From the NCBI GenBank assembly GCA_018110985.1, contig JAGAWT010000033.1, positions 62,001-126,000 on the forward strand: a stretch of 64,000 nt of DNA, read 5' to 3'. The translations under genes and the position numbers were made by a program. Source of the DNA: Oscillospiraceae bacterium (lineage in GTDB: Bacteria; Bacillota; Clostridia; Oscillospirales; Ruminococcaceae). Positions within the stretch are counted from its first letter, which is position 1, and the number at the start of each line of letters is the position of its first letter. The notes beneath the pieces were generated by a model. That model was not told where the DNA came from. It made no database searches and was given only the letters and a program-made list of their open reading frames with translations. Shown here one piece after another: positions 8,525-17,919 of this stretch.

Positions 8525-10885
8525 ATGATAAAATTGGATAAAAAGACATTTAAAGCAAGGATAGAGGAAAACCTTTCCACCGATGCCCGCACCGATATCG
8601 CCCATGCAGACCCCGCTCAGCTCCACAACGCTGTTTCAAGGGCTGTTATGACCGATATCATACCTTTCTGGAACGAGTGCGTGGAAAGGCACAACAGCTC
8701 CCGCAGAGCCTACTACCTTTCTGCGGAGTTCCTTATGGGAAGAGCCGTTTACAACAACCTCTACTGTGCAGGTCTTCTTGATGAGGCAAAGGAGCTTTTT
8801 GCGGAAAGCGGCATAGATATCGGCTGTCTTGAAGAGACGGAGGATGCGGCTCTCGGCAACGGCGGTCTGGGAAGGCTCGCAGCCTGCTTCCTGGATTCTG
8901 CGGCTTCCTGCGATATACCTCTCAACGGCTACGGCATACGCTACAAGTACGGCCTTTTCAAGCAGGGTATAAGCAACGGCTTCCAGACCGAAACTGCGGA
9001 TGTGTGGCTGGATCACGGCGACGCATGGAGCGTTCGTGCGGAGAATGACAGCGTGGTGGTTGAATTTGCGGGAGAGGCTGTAAGAGCCGTTCCTTATGAT
9101 ACTCCCATCATCGGCTTTGAGAGAAAGGCTGTGAATACTCTCCGTCTCTGGCAGGCAGAGAGCCTGTCCGGCTTCGATTTCGCCAGGTTCGACGCTCAGG
9201 ATTACGAGGGAGCCAACGCTTCCCTTATAAATGCTGATGCCATAAACGATGTGCTCTACCCCAACGACAACACCGAAAAGGGAAGAAGGCTCCGCCTGAA
9301 GCAGCAGTATTTCTTTGTTTCCGCCTCTGTACAGGATATAGTAAGGCGCTACAAGAAAAAGTACGGCGATGATTTCTCCCACTTTGCGGAGTGCTATGCT
9401 GTTCAGCTCAACGACACCCATCCCACGGTAGCCATACCGGAGCTTGTGCGCATACTCATGTTCAGGGAAGGCTTCTCCTTTAACGATGCCTTTGACATTG
9501 CCCGCAGGACCTTCAATTACACCAATCACACGGTCATGGGCGAGGCTCTCGAAAAATGGAGCATACCTCTGTTCAAGAGCGTTCTCCCCACGGTCTATGA
9601 GATAATAGTGCTTATCGACAGGAGCCTTGCAAAGTACCTTGAGAGCGTGGGCAAGGCGGACAAGATCCCCTCCATGCGCATTATAGACGGTGATGTGATT
9701 CACATGGCAAGGATGGCTGTATACGGCACCTCCCACACCAACGGCGTGGCACAGCTCCACACCAACATCCTGAAGGAGGATGTGCTCCGTGACTGGTACG
9801 AGCTCTATCCCGAAAGGTTCCAGAACAAGACCAACGGCATAACACCCAGAAGGTGGCTGGGTCTCTGTGACCCGGAGCTTTCCGCCCTTATCACCGAAAA
9901 GATCGGCAAGGGCTGGGAGACCGATCTGGACAGGCTCTCGGAGCTTAAAAAGTTCGTGGACGACCCGTCTGTCATCGAACGCTTCAACAAGATAAAGCAT
10001 GAGAAGAAGGAACAGCTCTGCAAATATCTGAAGGAGCATGAGGGAGTTGAGGTCAGCCCCGACTGGTGCTTCGATGTCCAGGTAAAGAGACTGCATGAGT
10101 ACAAGAGACAGCTCCTCAATGCCTTCTCCATCATGGATCTTTACTATCAGATAAAGGATCACAAGCTGCCTGACCTGCAGCCTACCTGCTTTATCTTCGG
10201 TGCAAAGGCTGCCCCCGCTTACCGCAGGGCAAAGGGCATAATCAAGTACATAAACGAGATCGCAAAGCTGGTGAACAACGATCCGGATACCAAGGACAAG
10301 CTGAAGGTGGTATTCGTTTCCAACTACAATGTTTCCTATGCCGAAAAGATCATCCCCGCTGCCGACATATCCGAGCAGATATCCACCGCAGGACTGGAAG
10401 CCTCCGGTACCGGCAACATGAAGCTGATGCTCAACGGTGCGGTCACTCTGGGCACATATGACGGTGCCAACGTGGAGATCGTGGAGGAAGCAGGCTGGGA
10501 GAACGAGTATATCTTCGGTGCAAGAGTTGAGGAGCTGGCTGTCATACGTCCCACCTATAATCCGAGAGAGAAGATATACTACAAGGATGAGCGTGTGAAG
10601 AGAGTTGTGAACACCCTTGTGAATGCCACCTTCAATGACGGCGATACGGGTATGTTCGGCGAGCTTTACAACTCCCTTATCAACGGCTGCTCATGGCACA
10701 GACCCGACAACTACTTCCTCCTTACGGATCTCAGGGGCTATGTGGATACCAAGCTGCGTGCCCTTTATGACTACAAGGACAGGAATATGTTCGGCAAGAA
10801 GTGCTGGATGAACATAGCAAGTGCAGGCAAATTCTCCTCCGACAGAACTGTGAAGCAGTACGCCGAGGAGCTTTGGAAGCTGTGA
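8525..10885 (+). CDS. glgP: glycogen/maltodextrin phosphorylase (GT35)
   Basis: 786 residues. It releases glucose-1-phosphate from alpha-1,4-glucans with pyridoxal phosphate as cofactor. The PLP lysine is Lys633 in EASGTGNMKLMLNG; other family motifs are GNGGLGRLAAC near residue 117, LNDTHPT and RVKRLHEYKR-like (QVKRLHEYKRQ). Slightly short for the family but complete. Start choice: AGGG abuts the ATG at 8525, whereas an in-frame TTG at 8534 has the same AGGG at a good 9-base distance, so translation may begin at 8534. The TGA stop ends on the first base of palindromic copy 2. It works with the pullulanase and with the downstream sugar-phosphate enzymes. Confidence 0.95.
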   Translation: MIKLDKKTFKARIEENLSTDARTDIAHADPAQLHNAVSRAVMTDIIPFWNECVERHNSSRRAYYLSAEFLMGRAVYNNLYCAGLLDEAKELFAESGIDIGCLEETEDAALGNGGLGRLAACFLDSAASCDIPLNGYGIRYKYGLFKQGISNGFQTETADVWLDHGDAWSVRAENDSVVVEFAGEAVRAVPYDTPIIGFERKAVNTLRLWQAESLSGFDFARFDAQDYEGANASLINADAINDVLYPNDNTEKGRRLRLKQQYFFVSASVQDIVRRYKKKYGDDFSHFAECYAVQLNDTHPTVAIPELVRILMFREGFSFNDAFDIARRTFNYTNHTVMGEALEKWSIPLFKSVLPTVYEIIVLIDRSLAKYLESVGKADKIPSMRIIDGDVIHMARMAVYGTSHTNGVAQLHTNILKEDVLRDWYELYPERFQNKTNGITPRRWLGLCDPELSALITEKIGKGWETDLDRLSELKKFVDDPSVIERFNKIKHEKKEQLCKYLKEHEGVEVSPDWCFDVQVKRLHEYKRQLLNAFSIMDLYYQIKDHKLPDLQPTCFIFGAKAAPAYRRAKGIIKYINEIAKLVNNDPDTKDKLKVVFVSNYNVSYAEKIIPAADISEQISTAGLEASGTGNMKLMLNGAVTLGTYDGANVEIVEEAGWENEYIFGARVEELAVIRPTYNPREKIYYKDERVKRVVNTLVNATFNDGDTGMFGELYNSLINGCSWHRPDNYFLLTDLRGYVDTKLRALYDYKDRNMFGKKCWMNIASAGKFSSDRTVKQYAEELWKL

Positions 10886-10989
10886 TACTGATCCTTCCCC
10901 GATGTATAGACGATCTTCAAGCCTCAGATCCCTTATATCCAAGCATTTGCGGCGTGTTTCTTGTCTATGCATCGGTCAGAGATCAGTAT
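10885..10989 (-). repeat. 105-bp palindromic element, copy 2
   Basis: 105 bp, R orientation on the plus strand. The first base is the A of the glgP TGA stop. Ends are ATACTGATC/GATCAGTAT, with both changes relative to copy 1 compensated on the other arm. It fills most of the gap between glgP and manA. Confidence 0.9.
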
Positions 10990-11024
10990 AAGAGAAAAAC
11001 GAGAAAAAGCAGAAAGAGGAAATT

Positions 11025-11990
11025 ATGGACGCAGTAAAACTTTCACCAGCCTTCAAGGATTACCTTTGGGGCGGTACAAGGCTGAGGGATGATTTCGGCA
11101 AGGATTGTGACTTTGAAAAGGTGGCGGAGAGCTGGGAGCTTTCCTGCCACAAGGACGGACCTTCCCGGATAGCAAGCGGCGAATTTGCGGGAAAGACCCT
11201 GCAGGAGGCAGTGGACGAATGCCCTGAGATACTGGGCACCGCCTGCTCCCGCTTCGACTTCTTCCCCATACTCATCAAGCTGATAGATGCCAAGGACAAC
11301 CTTTCCGTGCAGGTGCACCCCGACAACGAATATGCCATGAGGGTGGAGCATGAGTTCGGAAAGACGGAGATGTGGTATGTCATTGATGCGGATGAGGGAG
11401 CACAGCTGCTCTACGGCTTCAAGCATGAGATATCCAAGGAGGAATTCAGGGAGAGGATAGAAAACAACACCCTCCTTGATGTCGTAAACTCCGTGCCCGT
11501 CAGGAAAGGAGACTTCTTCTTCATCGAGAGCGGCACTCTCCACGCCATAGGCAAGGGCATACTCATCGCAGAGATACAGCAGAATTCCAACACCACCTAC
11601 CGTATCTACGACTATGGAAGAGTGGGTGCGGACGGCAAGCCCAGACAGCTCCACATCGACAAAGCCGTTGAGGTCACTAAGCTGTGTCCCCCCAATGTAC
11701 ACCCCAAGGGAGAGCCTGTTTCACATGAGGACGGCAACTGGGTGCAGACCACACTTGCCAGGTGTGAGTATTTCACGGTGAATGTGCTGGACATCAGGAA
11801 CCGTGCATGGCTGGAAGCCACAGAGCGTTCCTTCGTGCACATCCTCGTCCTTGACGGGGAGCTGGTATTTTCCTCCGGAAAGCAGGAGGATGTTAAGCTG
11901 AAAAAGGGCGACAGCCTTTTCATTCCCGCAGGCTACGGTAATTTTGAGCTTACGGGCGAAGCACAGGCTGTCATGACCAATATTGATTGA
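11025..11990 (+). CDS. manA: mannose-6-phosphate isomerase, class I
   Basis: 321 residues, the short Firmicute form. It interconverts mannose-6-phosphate and fructose-6-phosphate. Zinc-site motifs are visible: SVQVHPDNEYA (about residues 90-100), the Glu in KTEMWYVID, and the late His region in FIESGTLHAIGKG. An AGAGGAAATT ribosome site precedes the ATG. Its stop overlaps the in-frame upstream extension of the ROK kinase gene, so the two are probably cotranscribed. Confidence 0.93.
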   Translation: MDAVKLSPAFKDYLWGGTRLRDDFGKDCDFEKVAESWELSCHKDGPSRIASGEFAGKTLQEAVDECPEILGTACSRFDFFPILIKLIDAKDNLSVQVHPDNEYAMRVEHEFGKTEMWYVIDADEGAQLLYGFKHEISKEEFRERIENNTLLDVVNSVPVRKGDFFFIESGTLHAIGKGILIAEIQQNSNTTYRIYDYGRVGADGKPRQLHIDKAVEVTKLCPPNVHPKGEPVSHEDGNWVQTTLARCEYFTVNVLDIRNRAWLEATERSFVHILVLDGELVFSSGKQEDVKLKKGDSLFIPAGYGNFELTGEAQAVMTNID

Positions 11991-12001
11991 TGGGTGATCT
12001 G

Positions 12002-12967
12002 ATGAAGTATTATATAGGAATAGACCTTGGAGGCACAAACATCAAGGCAGGAGTGGTGGATGAGGATTACAACATCCTCGCAAAGGCTTCCGTCAAGACC
12101 AACTGCCCCCGTCCCGCAGAGGAGATCTGCGACGATATGGCAAGGGTATCTCTCATGGCTGCGGAGCAGGCAGGCATTTCCATTGACGACATAGAATGGA
12201 TAGGCATAGGCACTCCCGGCATAGCAGACAATGAGAACGGTGTTATAGTTTATTCCAACAATCTGGATTTTCACGATGTACCTGTGAGAAAGTACATACA
12301 GAAGACCATAAACAAGCCTGTTTATGTTGCAAATGATGCCAATGCGGCAGCCTACGGAGAGTATCTTGCGGGCGCTGCAAAGGGATCCGCAAACGCTGTG
12401 TGCATCACTCTCGGAACAGGTGTGGGCGCAGGCGTGGTCATAGAGGGAAAGCTCCTTGAGGGCTCAAACCTTGCGGGAGCTGAGATAGGCCACATGGTCA
12501 TAGGTGTGGACGGCCCCCAGTGTACCTGCGGAAGAAAGGGCTGCTTTGAGGTCTATTCATCTGCCACAGGTCTTATCAGGATGACCCGTGAGGCAGCAGA
12601 GAAGGATCCTTCAAGTGTTCTTGCACGCCTTTACAAGGAGGACAGGGATCATTATTCGGCTCGCCATGCCTTTATTGCCATGCGTGAGGGCGACAAGTCC
12701 GGAAAAGAGGTAGTCGATACCTATATCAAGTATCTTGCAGCAGGCATCACGAATGTTATCAACATTTTCCAGCCTGATATACTTTGCATAGGCGGCGGTG
12801 TATGCAATGAGGGCGACCCTCTCCTGCTGCCCCTGAGAGAGCTGGTCTCAAAGGAAGTATACACAAGGATGCTGAGCAGCAATACAAAGATAGTCATAGC
12901 TTCTCTCGGAAACGATGCCGGCATTATCGGCGGTGCTCTCCTGGGAAAGCAGAGCTCGCAGAGATAA
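12002..12967 (+). CDS. ROK-family glucokinase
   Basis: 321 residues from the ATG at 12002 (MKYYIGIDLGGTNIKAG); upstream in-frame TTG (11987) and ATG (11990) lack a ribosome site and would overlap manA. ATP-dependent sugar kinase of the ROK family: phosphate-binding IDLGGTNIK at the start, catalytic region TLGTGVGAGVV, AEIGHMV, and the zinc-binding CTCGRKGCFE motif. Glucose is the most likely substrate, which fits its position after phosphorylase and ManA, but ROK kinases also act on mannose or N-acetyl sugars. A terminator follows. Confidence 0.9.
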   Translation: MKYYIGIDLGGTNIKAGVVDEDYNILAKASVKTNCPRPAEEICDDMARVSLMAAEQAGISIDDIEWIGIGTPGIADNENGVIVYSNNLDFHDVPVRKYIQKTINKPVYVANDANAAAYGEYLAGAAKGSANAVCITLGTGVGAGVVIEGKLLEGSNLAGAEIGHMVIGVDGPQCTCGRKGCFEVYSSATGLIRMTREAAEKDPSSVLARLYKEDRDHYSARHAFIAMREGDKSGKEVVDTYIKYLAAGITNVINIFQPDILCIGGGVCNEGDPLLLPLRELVSKEVYTRMLSSNTKIVIASLGNDAGIIGGALLGKQSSQR

Positions 12968-12986
12968 AAGCAGCTCTTTGAACAGA

Positions 12987-13051
12987 CCCGAAGCAGAGGT
13001 ACGGGAAATGCGCATCAGTGTGTTCCCCTGCCTCTGTTCCGGGCTGTTTTT
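12987..13051 (+). terminator. probable terminator after the ROK kinase
   Basis: Stem CCCGAAGCAGAGG (from 12987) pairs with CCTCTGTTCCGGG (13031-13043), followed by CTGTTTTT. Confidence 0.6.
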
Positions 13052-13110
13052 GCTTATTGTACGTCCGTTTACCGGCGGCAGATACTGGACGGCCTGTCCG
13101 GCATTTGCTA

Positions 13111-13215
13111 ATACTAATTTCTGACCGATGTATAGACAAGAAACAAGCCGCAAATGCTTGGATATAAGGGATTTGAGGCTTGGATATCGTCTATACATCG
13201 AGGAAGAATTAGTAT
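13111..13215 (+). repeat. 105-bp palindromic element, copy 3
   Basis: 105 bp, F orientation, ends ATACTAATT/AATTAGTAT. It lies between the ROK kinase terminator and the promoter of the DUF58 gene, so this copy appears not to be transcribed by either. Confidence 0.92.
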
Positions 13216-13227
13216 AAGCGCTCTCTC

Positions 13228-13256
13228 TTGACAAAAGTCTCATTCCGTGTTATCAT
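13228..13256 (+). promoter_or_regulatory. sigma-A promoter of DUF58-transglutaminase operon
   Basis: TTGACA (13228-13233), 17 bases, TATCAT (13251-13256). The leader to the DUF58 start is about 85 bases. Confidence 0.7.
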
Positions 13257-13346
13257 ACTCATAGCTGATCCTGCGGAGATCGCTGCTGTTGTGTATCTCT
13301 GCGGCGTGCAGCGGACTTATAATCAGAATAAGGTTTGGAAATGTAA

Positions 13347-14339
13347 ATGTCTTTATTTCTTTATATTATTTTGCTGATATCGGCAGCGTTGTTTTACCCG
13401 CTGTATGAGAACGATCTCTCTTTTGCGGTACTGGCAGCGCTTTTAATTTTGCCCGTGATTATGCTCATCCAGATCGCAGTCACTGTAAGGGAACTGAAGG
13501 TCCTCTCAAAGAGCGGTGATACCGTGGCACACAAGGGAGAAAGGGGCGGGATAAATGTCGATATCATCAACGGCAGTCCCTTTGCGGTGTCGGAACTGAG
13601 GCTAAGGGTGCGCACAAGGACATCCCCCTGGGGAATAGACGACAAAAAGATCATAGATGCATCCGTGGGAGCCTCATCACGGATAAGATCGGTGATAGAG
13701 ACAGATACATCCCACTACGGGGTCACGGATCTTTACCTTGACAGTATGGAAGTAAGGGATGTGCTGGGGCTTTTCAGGTGGAAGGTAAAAACTCACGGCA
13801 GGAAGCTGGGGAGCCTGTTCGTTATCCCCCGTATAGACGAAGAGTACAGACCCTTTGCCGAAGGTATCGTGAATGCCGTGAGCTTCACCGAAGACGATGA
13901 CGGTGAAAAGACAGTGACCACAGGCCCCGGTGAGGTCATAGATTTCAGGGATTTCAGGGAGGGAGACAGAACGGTGCATATCCACCATAAGCTGAGTGCC
14001 CGCTTTGACAAGGATATCGTAAAGGTCATGGGAACGGACGATGTGAAGCCCTTTCTATTCATCCCCCTTGATGAGGACGGCATGGATCCGGACACAAGGG
14101 ACAGGATAATAGAGCGAACGCTGAATATAGCATATTTTGCGGGTAAGAGCGGACAGGGAGCCTTTGCGGAGGTGCTAAGCGGCGGTATACCCACAGAAAC
14201 GGAGATAAAGGACGAGGAGAGCTTCAATTCTGCCGCAATGCTGATGGCAGTCTCGGCTTTCCCCTATCCGGTGCCCGTAAAGGGCTATATATGCTGTGTT
14301 ACAGGCAGTGAGGAGGAGGCAGACTATGTCTCCCGTTAA
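13347..14339 (+). CDS. DUF58 domain membrane protein
   Basis: 330 residues. Two hydrophobic segments occupy roughly residues 3-20 and 26-47; the rest is cytoplasmic or envelope-facing. The DUF58 signature is DFRDFREGDRTVHIHHKLSAR (shown in parts: REGDR, then HHKLSAR) near residues 200-220. DUF58 proteins usually accompany a MoxR AAA+ ATPase and a transglutaminase membrane protein; here the transglutaminase follows directly, overlapping by 14 bases, but no MoxR gene is in the window. Molecular role unknown; presumed envelope-associated. Confidence 0.85.
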   Translation: MSLFLYIILLISAALFYPLYENDLSFAVLAALLILPVIMLIQIAVTVRELKVLSKSGDTVAHKGERGGINVDIINGSPFAVSELRLRVRTRTSPWGIDDKKIIDASVGASSRIRSVIETDTSHYGVTDLYLDSMEVRDVLGLFRWKVKTHGRKLGSLFVIPRIDEEYRPFAEGIVNAVSFTEDDDGEKTVTTGPGEVIDFRDFREGDRTVHIHHKLSARFDKDIVKVMGTDDVKPFLFIPLDEDGMDPDTRDRIIERTLNIAYFAGKSGQGAFAEVLSGGIPTETEIKDEESFNSAAMLMAVSAFPYPVPVKGYICCVTGSEEEADYVSR

Positions 14340-16743
14340 AAAAGAGAGCCTGCGTCCACCTGTTTTGCAGCTTCTGGCACTGCTTGGCCCCCTTTCGACA
14401 GTCTGCACCTTTATGTCTGCCATGAAAAGATTCTATCTTTTCGATGTGCCCGCAATGGTCGTCACCGTGATCGTATCATGGGCAGTCTACCTTTTCGCAT
14501 TTTCCGAAAGGAACAGAAAGGGAGCGGGACGACTGATAGGCATCGCTGCTGCGGCTGTGCTCCCCGTTGGAGCGCTTTTGAATTTCAGCCGCCTGACAGA
14601 GGGTCTGGCAGATTTCGTGTCACGCTTTTCTCCATATGTAAAAGAGGGCATTTTCCCCGCAGAGGGGTCTGTGTGTCCACATGAGAATTTTGTTCTTGGG
14701 CTGCTGGCTGTGCTCATCACATCGGTGTGTGTGTATGCTGTATGCGTATCGGGAAAGGTGCTCATAGTCTATGTTGTGACGGTGCCCCTGGCGGAGATAT
14801 GCCTGTTTTACGGGCTTGTGCCCTCATGGAGCGCCTTTGGCGGGCTTATGGTGTTCTGGGCTGTGATGGCGGCACTGGAAAGGGTATCTCATCCGAAAGG
14901 AACGGGATATCTGTCCCAGACGGCTGCTACGGCTGCGGCTGCGGCGGTCATCGCAGTGACGGCCGGATTTGCTGCTGCGCACATTCACGAAAGGAGCGAG
15001 GGCGTAAAGGGCATAAGAGAGGCATTCATAGAAAACCGCTTTACTCTTTCACAGTTTGCGGAGGATCTGAGAAATTCCCTTTTCCCGCCAAAGGATCACA
15101 AGCTGACCCATGACGGTGAACTTGGCAATATCGGGAAGATAGATTTTGACGGCTCCACCCTGCTTGAAGTCACCATGCCCGCAGATGCCTCTACGCTGTA
15201 TCTGAAAGGCTTCACGGGTTCGGATTATAACGGTACGGGCTGGAAGGAATACACCTTTGAGCCGAAGCTGGTTTCAAAGATAACCTCGGCGGAGTTCATC
15301 CCCATGAGGATACTGCACGACTATGATGCTTTTTCCGGGCTTGAAACGGATTTTATCATAGTCAGGAACACTTCCCTGTCTCCCAAGGCAAGGTATTATC
15401 CCTCCTATGCGGCGGGGCTACTTGAATCCGACGGCATAAGGCGCAAGTACTGGGGGTATTTTCCCTCCGGTGCGTGGCAGTCAAGGGTAATAGAGGATGC
15501 CCGATACACGGTTCTTCCGAATGAGCTGGCAGAGGATGAAAAGACACTTCGTGATGCGGCATACAGGGATTTTCTCTATGTTCCCCGTTCCTTTGACTGT
15601 GCGGAGGATTTCTTTTCCGCCTACGACGGTGAAGGTCTTACGGATGAGCTTTCCTACATCAGGACAAAGCTGGACGGTGAATGTGAATATACCCTTGAAT
15701 CGGGCAGAAAGCCCCCCGGAAAGGATTTTGCAAAGTGGTTCCTGACGGAGAACAAAAAGGGCTCCTGCACCCACTTTGCCACGGCTGCTGTCCTTCTCTG
15801 CCGTTCGAGGGGCATCCCTGCCAGGTACTGCGAGGGCTTTATCATCTCTCCCAGGGATGCGGGAGAGGATGCTGAGCTGAGCGACGGATACATCACTCTT
15901 TCGGTGCCCGATAACAGGGCGCACGCATGGGCAGAGATCTACATTGACGGTTACGGGTGGATGGTCTTTGAGTCCACTCCGGGCTACGGAAACTATATAA
16001 GACCCATGAAGGGCGCCTTCTCCGAGGAAGAGGGGCAGAGCCTGACAGAAGTGACTACCATGCCGCCCCTCCACAGAGAGGACCCTGTTGATACATCGGA
16101 GGGAGCTTCTCTGACATCTGCGCCCCCGGGCACAGAAATGCCGGAGGCTGCCGCAGGCGGGGCAGCTGCACAGACTGTAACGGAGGAAATACCCGCAGAG
16201 TCTTCCGCAGAAAGTGAAGGCAGTGATACCCGTAGCGAAACCAGCCTTGGGGACACACAGACACACACAGAGAGCAGTGCCGCCGAAGAGCCGCCTAACA
16301 GTGAGGAAAAAACGGCTGATATTGGAGCTGTGCTCAGAGTCGTGGGGATCATCGTCCTTGTCCTTTTATGTGCGGCGGGGCTCGTTATCCTTCGCAGATA
16401 CCTGAAAAAACGGCGCAGGGACAGGCTGATGAACGAACCTGACAGGGCTGTCATAGAAATGTTTTCAAGACTTGAACGTATAGCATCCCTGAACGGTACG
16501 GACATTTCGGAGCCGGATCAGGATACATACAAAAAGCTGAAGGGCATTGTTGATGAAAAAAGTGCGGAGGAGCTGATAAACATAGCCCTTGAAGCCCGTT
16601 TCGGGAGCGGTATATCTTCTGAAAAGGCAAAAAAGGCACTTTCGGCATACAGGAGGATAATGACAGCTTACAGGCTTGGAAAGGGAAAATACAGCCTGTT
16701 GCTGGACATATGGCGGTTTATAGTCTGCGACTACGGTATCTGA
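14326..16743 (+). CDS. transglutaminase-like membrane protein
   Basis: 805 residues from the ATG at 14326, which has GAGGAGG 8-14 bases upstream; the upstream in-frame ATG at 14296 lacks a site. Several membrane helices fill residues about 10-220, followed by an extracytoplasmic transglutaminase core with the catalytic Cys in KGSCTHFATAA, His in NRAHAWAEIY and Asp/Glu region in WMVFESTPG. A Ser/Thr/Glu-rich linker (about 590-660) and one further membrane helix (VGIIVLVLLCAAGLVILR) precede a short cytoplasmic tail. The catalytic triad is intact, unlike the transglutaminase-like gene at 48.5 kb. Probably a thiol protease or cross-linking enzyme acting outside the membrane together with the DUF58 protein. 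Confidence 0.88.
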   Translation: MSPVKKESLRPPVLQLLALLGPLSTVCTFMSAMKRFYLFDVPAMVVTVIVSWAVYLFAFSERNRKGAGRLIGIAAAAVLPVGALLNFSRLTEGLADFVSRFSPYVKEGIFPAEGSVCPHENFVLGLLAVLITSVCVYAVCVSGKVLIVYVVTVPLAEICLFYGLVPSWSAFGGLMVFWAVMAALERVSHPKGTGYLSQTAATAAAAAVIAVTAGFAAAHIHERSEGVKGIREAFIENRFTLSQFAEDLRNSLFPPKDHKLTHDGELGNIGKIDFDGSTLLEVTMPADASTLYLKGFTGSDYNGTGWKEYTFEPKLVSKITSAEFIPMRILHDYDAFSGLETDFIIVRNTSLSPKARYYPSYAAGLLESDGIRRKYWGYFPSGAWQSRVIEDARYTVLPNELAEDEKTLRDAAYRDFLYVPRSFDCAEDFFSAYDGEGLTDELSYIRTKLDGECEYTLESGRKPPGKDFAKWFLTENKKGSCTHFATAAVLLCRSRGIPARYCEGFIISPRDAGEDAELSDGYITLSVPDNRAHAWAEIYIDGYGWMVFESTPGYGNYIRPMKGAFSEEEGQSLTEVTTMPPLHREDPVDTSEGASLTSAPPGTEMPEAAAGGAAAQTVTEEIPAESSAESEGSDTRSETSLGDTQTHTESSAAEEPPNSEEKTADIGAVLRVVGIIVLVLLCAAGLVILRRYLKKRRRDRLMNEPDRAVIEMFSRLERIASLNGTDISEPDQDTYKKLKGIVDEKSAEELINIALEARFGSGISSEKAKKALSAYRRIMTAYRLGKGKYSLLLDIWRFIVCDYGI

Positions 16744-16840
16744 AAAGCAGGTTTGTTCTTACTGCATCCGTAAACATTAACAAAAAACATTTCAAAAATT
16801 GTCATCTTTTACAAAGATTTTGCGTATTTATGCTTGAAAC

Positions 16841-16869
16841 TTGACAATAGCTTAAAAATATCGGATAAT
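16841..16869 (+). promoter_or_regulatory. sigma-A promoter of the SDR gene
   Basis: TTGACA (16841-16846), 17 bases, GATAAT (16864-16869). The leader includes a small hairpin AGCCGG/CCGGCT at 16927-16943 just before the GGAGG ribosome site, which could modulate translation. Confidence 0.65.
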
Positions 16870-16962
16870 GTAGATGATATGCGTTTTTAACCTATGTTCT
16901 GTCTGCGGATGCAGGCAGATGCTGATAGCCGGCTTTACCGGCTGTAAGGAGGATCTATTATC

Positions 16963-17736
16963 ATGAAGAATTATTTTGATCTCAGCGGACAGGTAGCCAT
17001 TGTTACAGGCTGCTCCACAGGTCTCGGAGTGCAGATGGCAAAGGCTCTTGCAAACCAGGGAGCTAAGATCGTGGCTGTTGCAAGAAGGCAGAACCTTATA
17101 GATGAAGTGGCTGCCGATATCGCAAAGACCTACGGCGTTGAGACTCTGGCTGTCCGCTGCGACATTACAGATACCGATGCCGTGAATGCAATGGTGGATA
17201 AGGTGATGGAGAAGTTCGGCAGGGTCGATATCCTCATCAACAACGCAGGCACAGGCGCTGTGGCTCCCGCAGAGGATATAACGGACGACCAGTTCGCCAA
17301 TGAGATGAACATAGACCTTTTCGGTTCCTTCAAGGTAGCCCGTGCGGTCGCCAAGAAGGCTATGATCCCCGCAAAGTACGGCCGTGTCATAAACATTGCT
17401 TCCATGTACGGTCTTGTGGGCAACAAGATAGCCGGCTCCGCTCCCTACCATGCAGCAAAGGGCGGTGTTGTCAATCTGACAAGAGCTCTTGCATCCGAGT
17501 GGGGCAAGTACGGCATCACCGTAAATGCTATATGCCCCGGCTACTTCTACACAGATCTTACAAGGGATACCCTGAACTCCGATTTCTTCCAGCAGAACGC
17601 CAAGACCATGATACCCGAGGAGCGTTACGGCAATGAGGGCGAGCTTGACAGTGCGGCTATCTTCCTTGCATCCCCCGCATCCTCCTATGTAACGGGCGTG
17701 AACCTCCCCGTTGACGGCGGATATACCTGTATGTGA
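16963..17736 (+). CDS. short-chain dehydrogenase/reductase (gluconate/uronate type)
   Basis: 257 residues, classical SDR: NAD(P)-binding VTGCSTGLG (about 14-22), NNAG motif (INNAGTG), catalytic Ser in NIASMYG and YHAAK (Tyr-x3-Lys), C-terminal PVDGGYT. Similar in layout to gluconate 5-dehydrogenase and 2-deoxy-D-gluconate 3-dehydrogenase (KduD), so a sugar acid or polyol is a likely substrate, but the exact one cannot be read from sequence. Monocistronic: own promoter and a strong terminator. The ribosome site AGGAGG is strong. Confidence 0.88.
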   Translation: MKNYFDLSGQVAIVTGCSTGLGVQMAKALANQGAKIVAVARRQNLIDEVAADIAKTYGVETLAVRCDITDTDAVNAMVDKVMEKFGRVDILINNAGTGAVAPAEDITDDQFANEMNIDLFGSFKVARAVAKKAMIPAKYGRVINIASMYGLVGNKIAGSAPYHAAKGGVVNLTRALASEWGKYGITVNAICPGYFYTDLTRDTLNSDFFQQNAKTMIPEERYGNEGELDSAAIFLASPASSYVTGVNLPVDGGYTCM

Positions 17737-17771
17737 TCCCATACAGGTAAAGCTGCTGACCTGATAAAAAT

Positions 17772-17810
17772 AAGCTCCGAAGCGGTAAAACGCTTCGGAG
17801 CTTTCCTGTT
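17772..17810. terminator. bidirectional terminator between SDR and symporter genes
   Basis: A perfect 13-bp stem AAGCTCCGAAGCG (17772-17784) with CGCTTCGGAGCTT (17791-17803). T-rich sequence follows on both strands (TTCCTGTTT on plus, ATTTTTATC on minus), so it can serve both convergent genes. Confidence 0.8.
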
Positions 17811-17811
17811 T

Positions 17812-17905
17812 ATACTGATTTCTGACCGATGTATAGACAGGAAACAAGCCGCAATAATGGATTTGAGGCTTGGAGATTGTCTATACATCGAGGAAGAATT
17901 AGTAT
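17812..17905 (+). repeat. palindromic element, copy 4 (94 bp)
   Basis: F orientation, ends ATACTGATT/AATTAGTAT. It is 11 bp shorter than the standard copy; the missing bases are from the apical loop, leaving both stems. It lies between convergent genes, inside the 3' region of the symporter transcript. Confidence 0.9.
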
Positions 17906-17919
17906 TATGCCTGTACAGA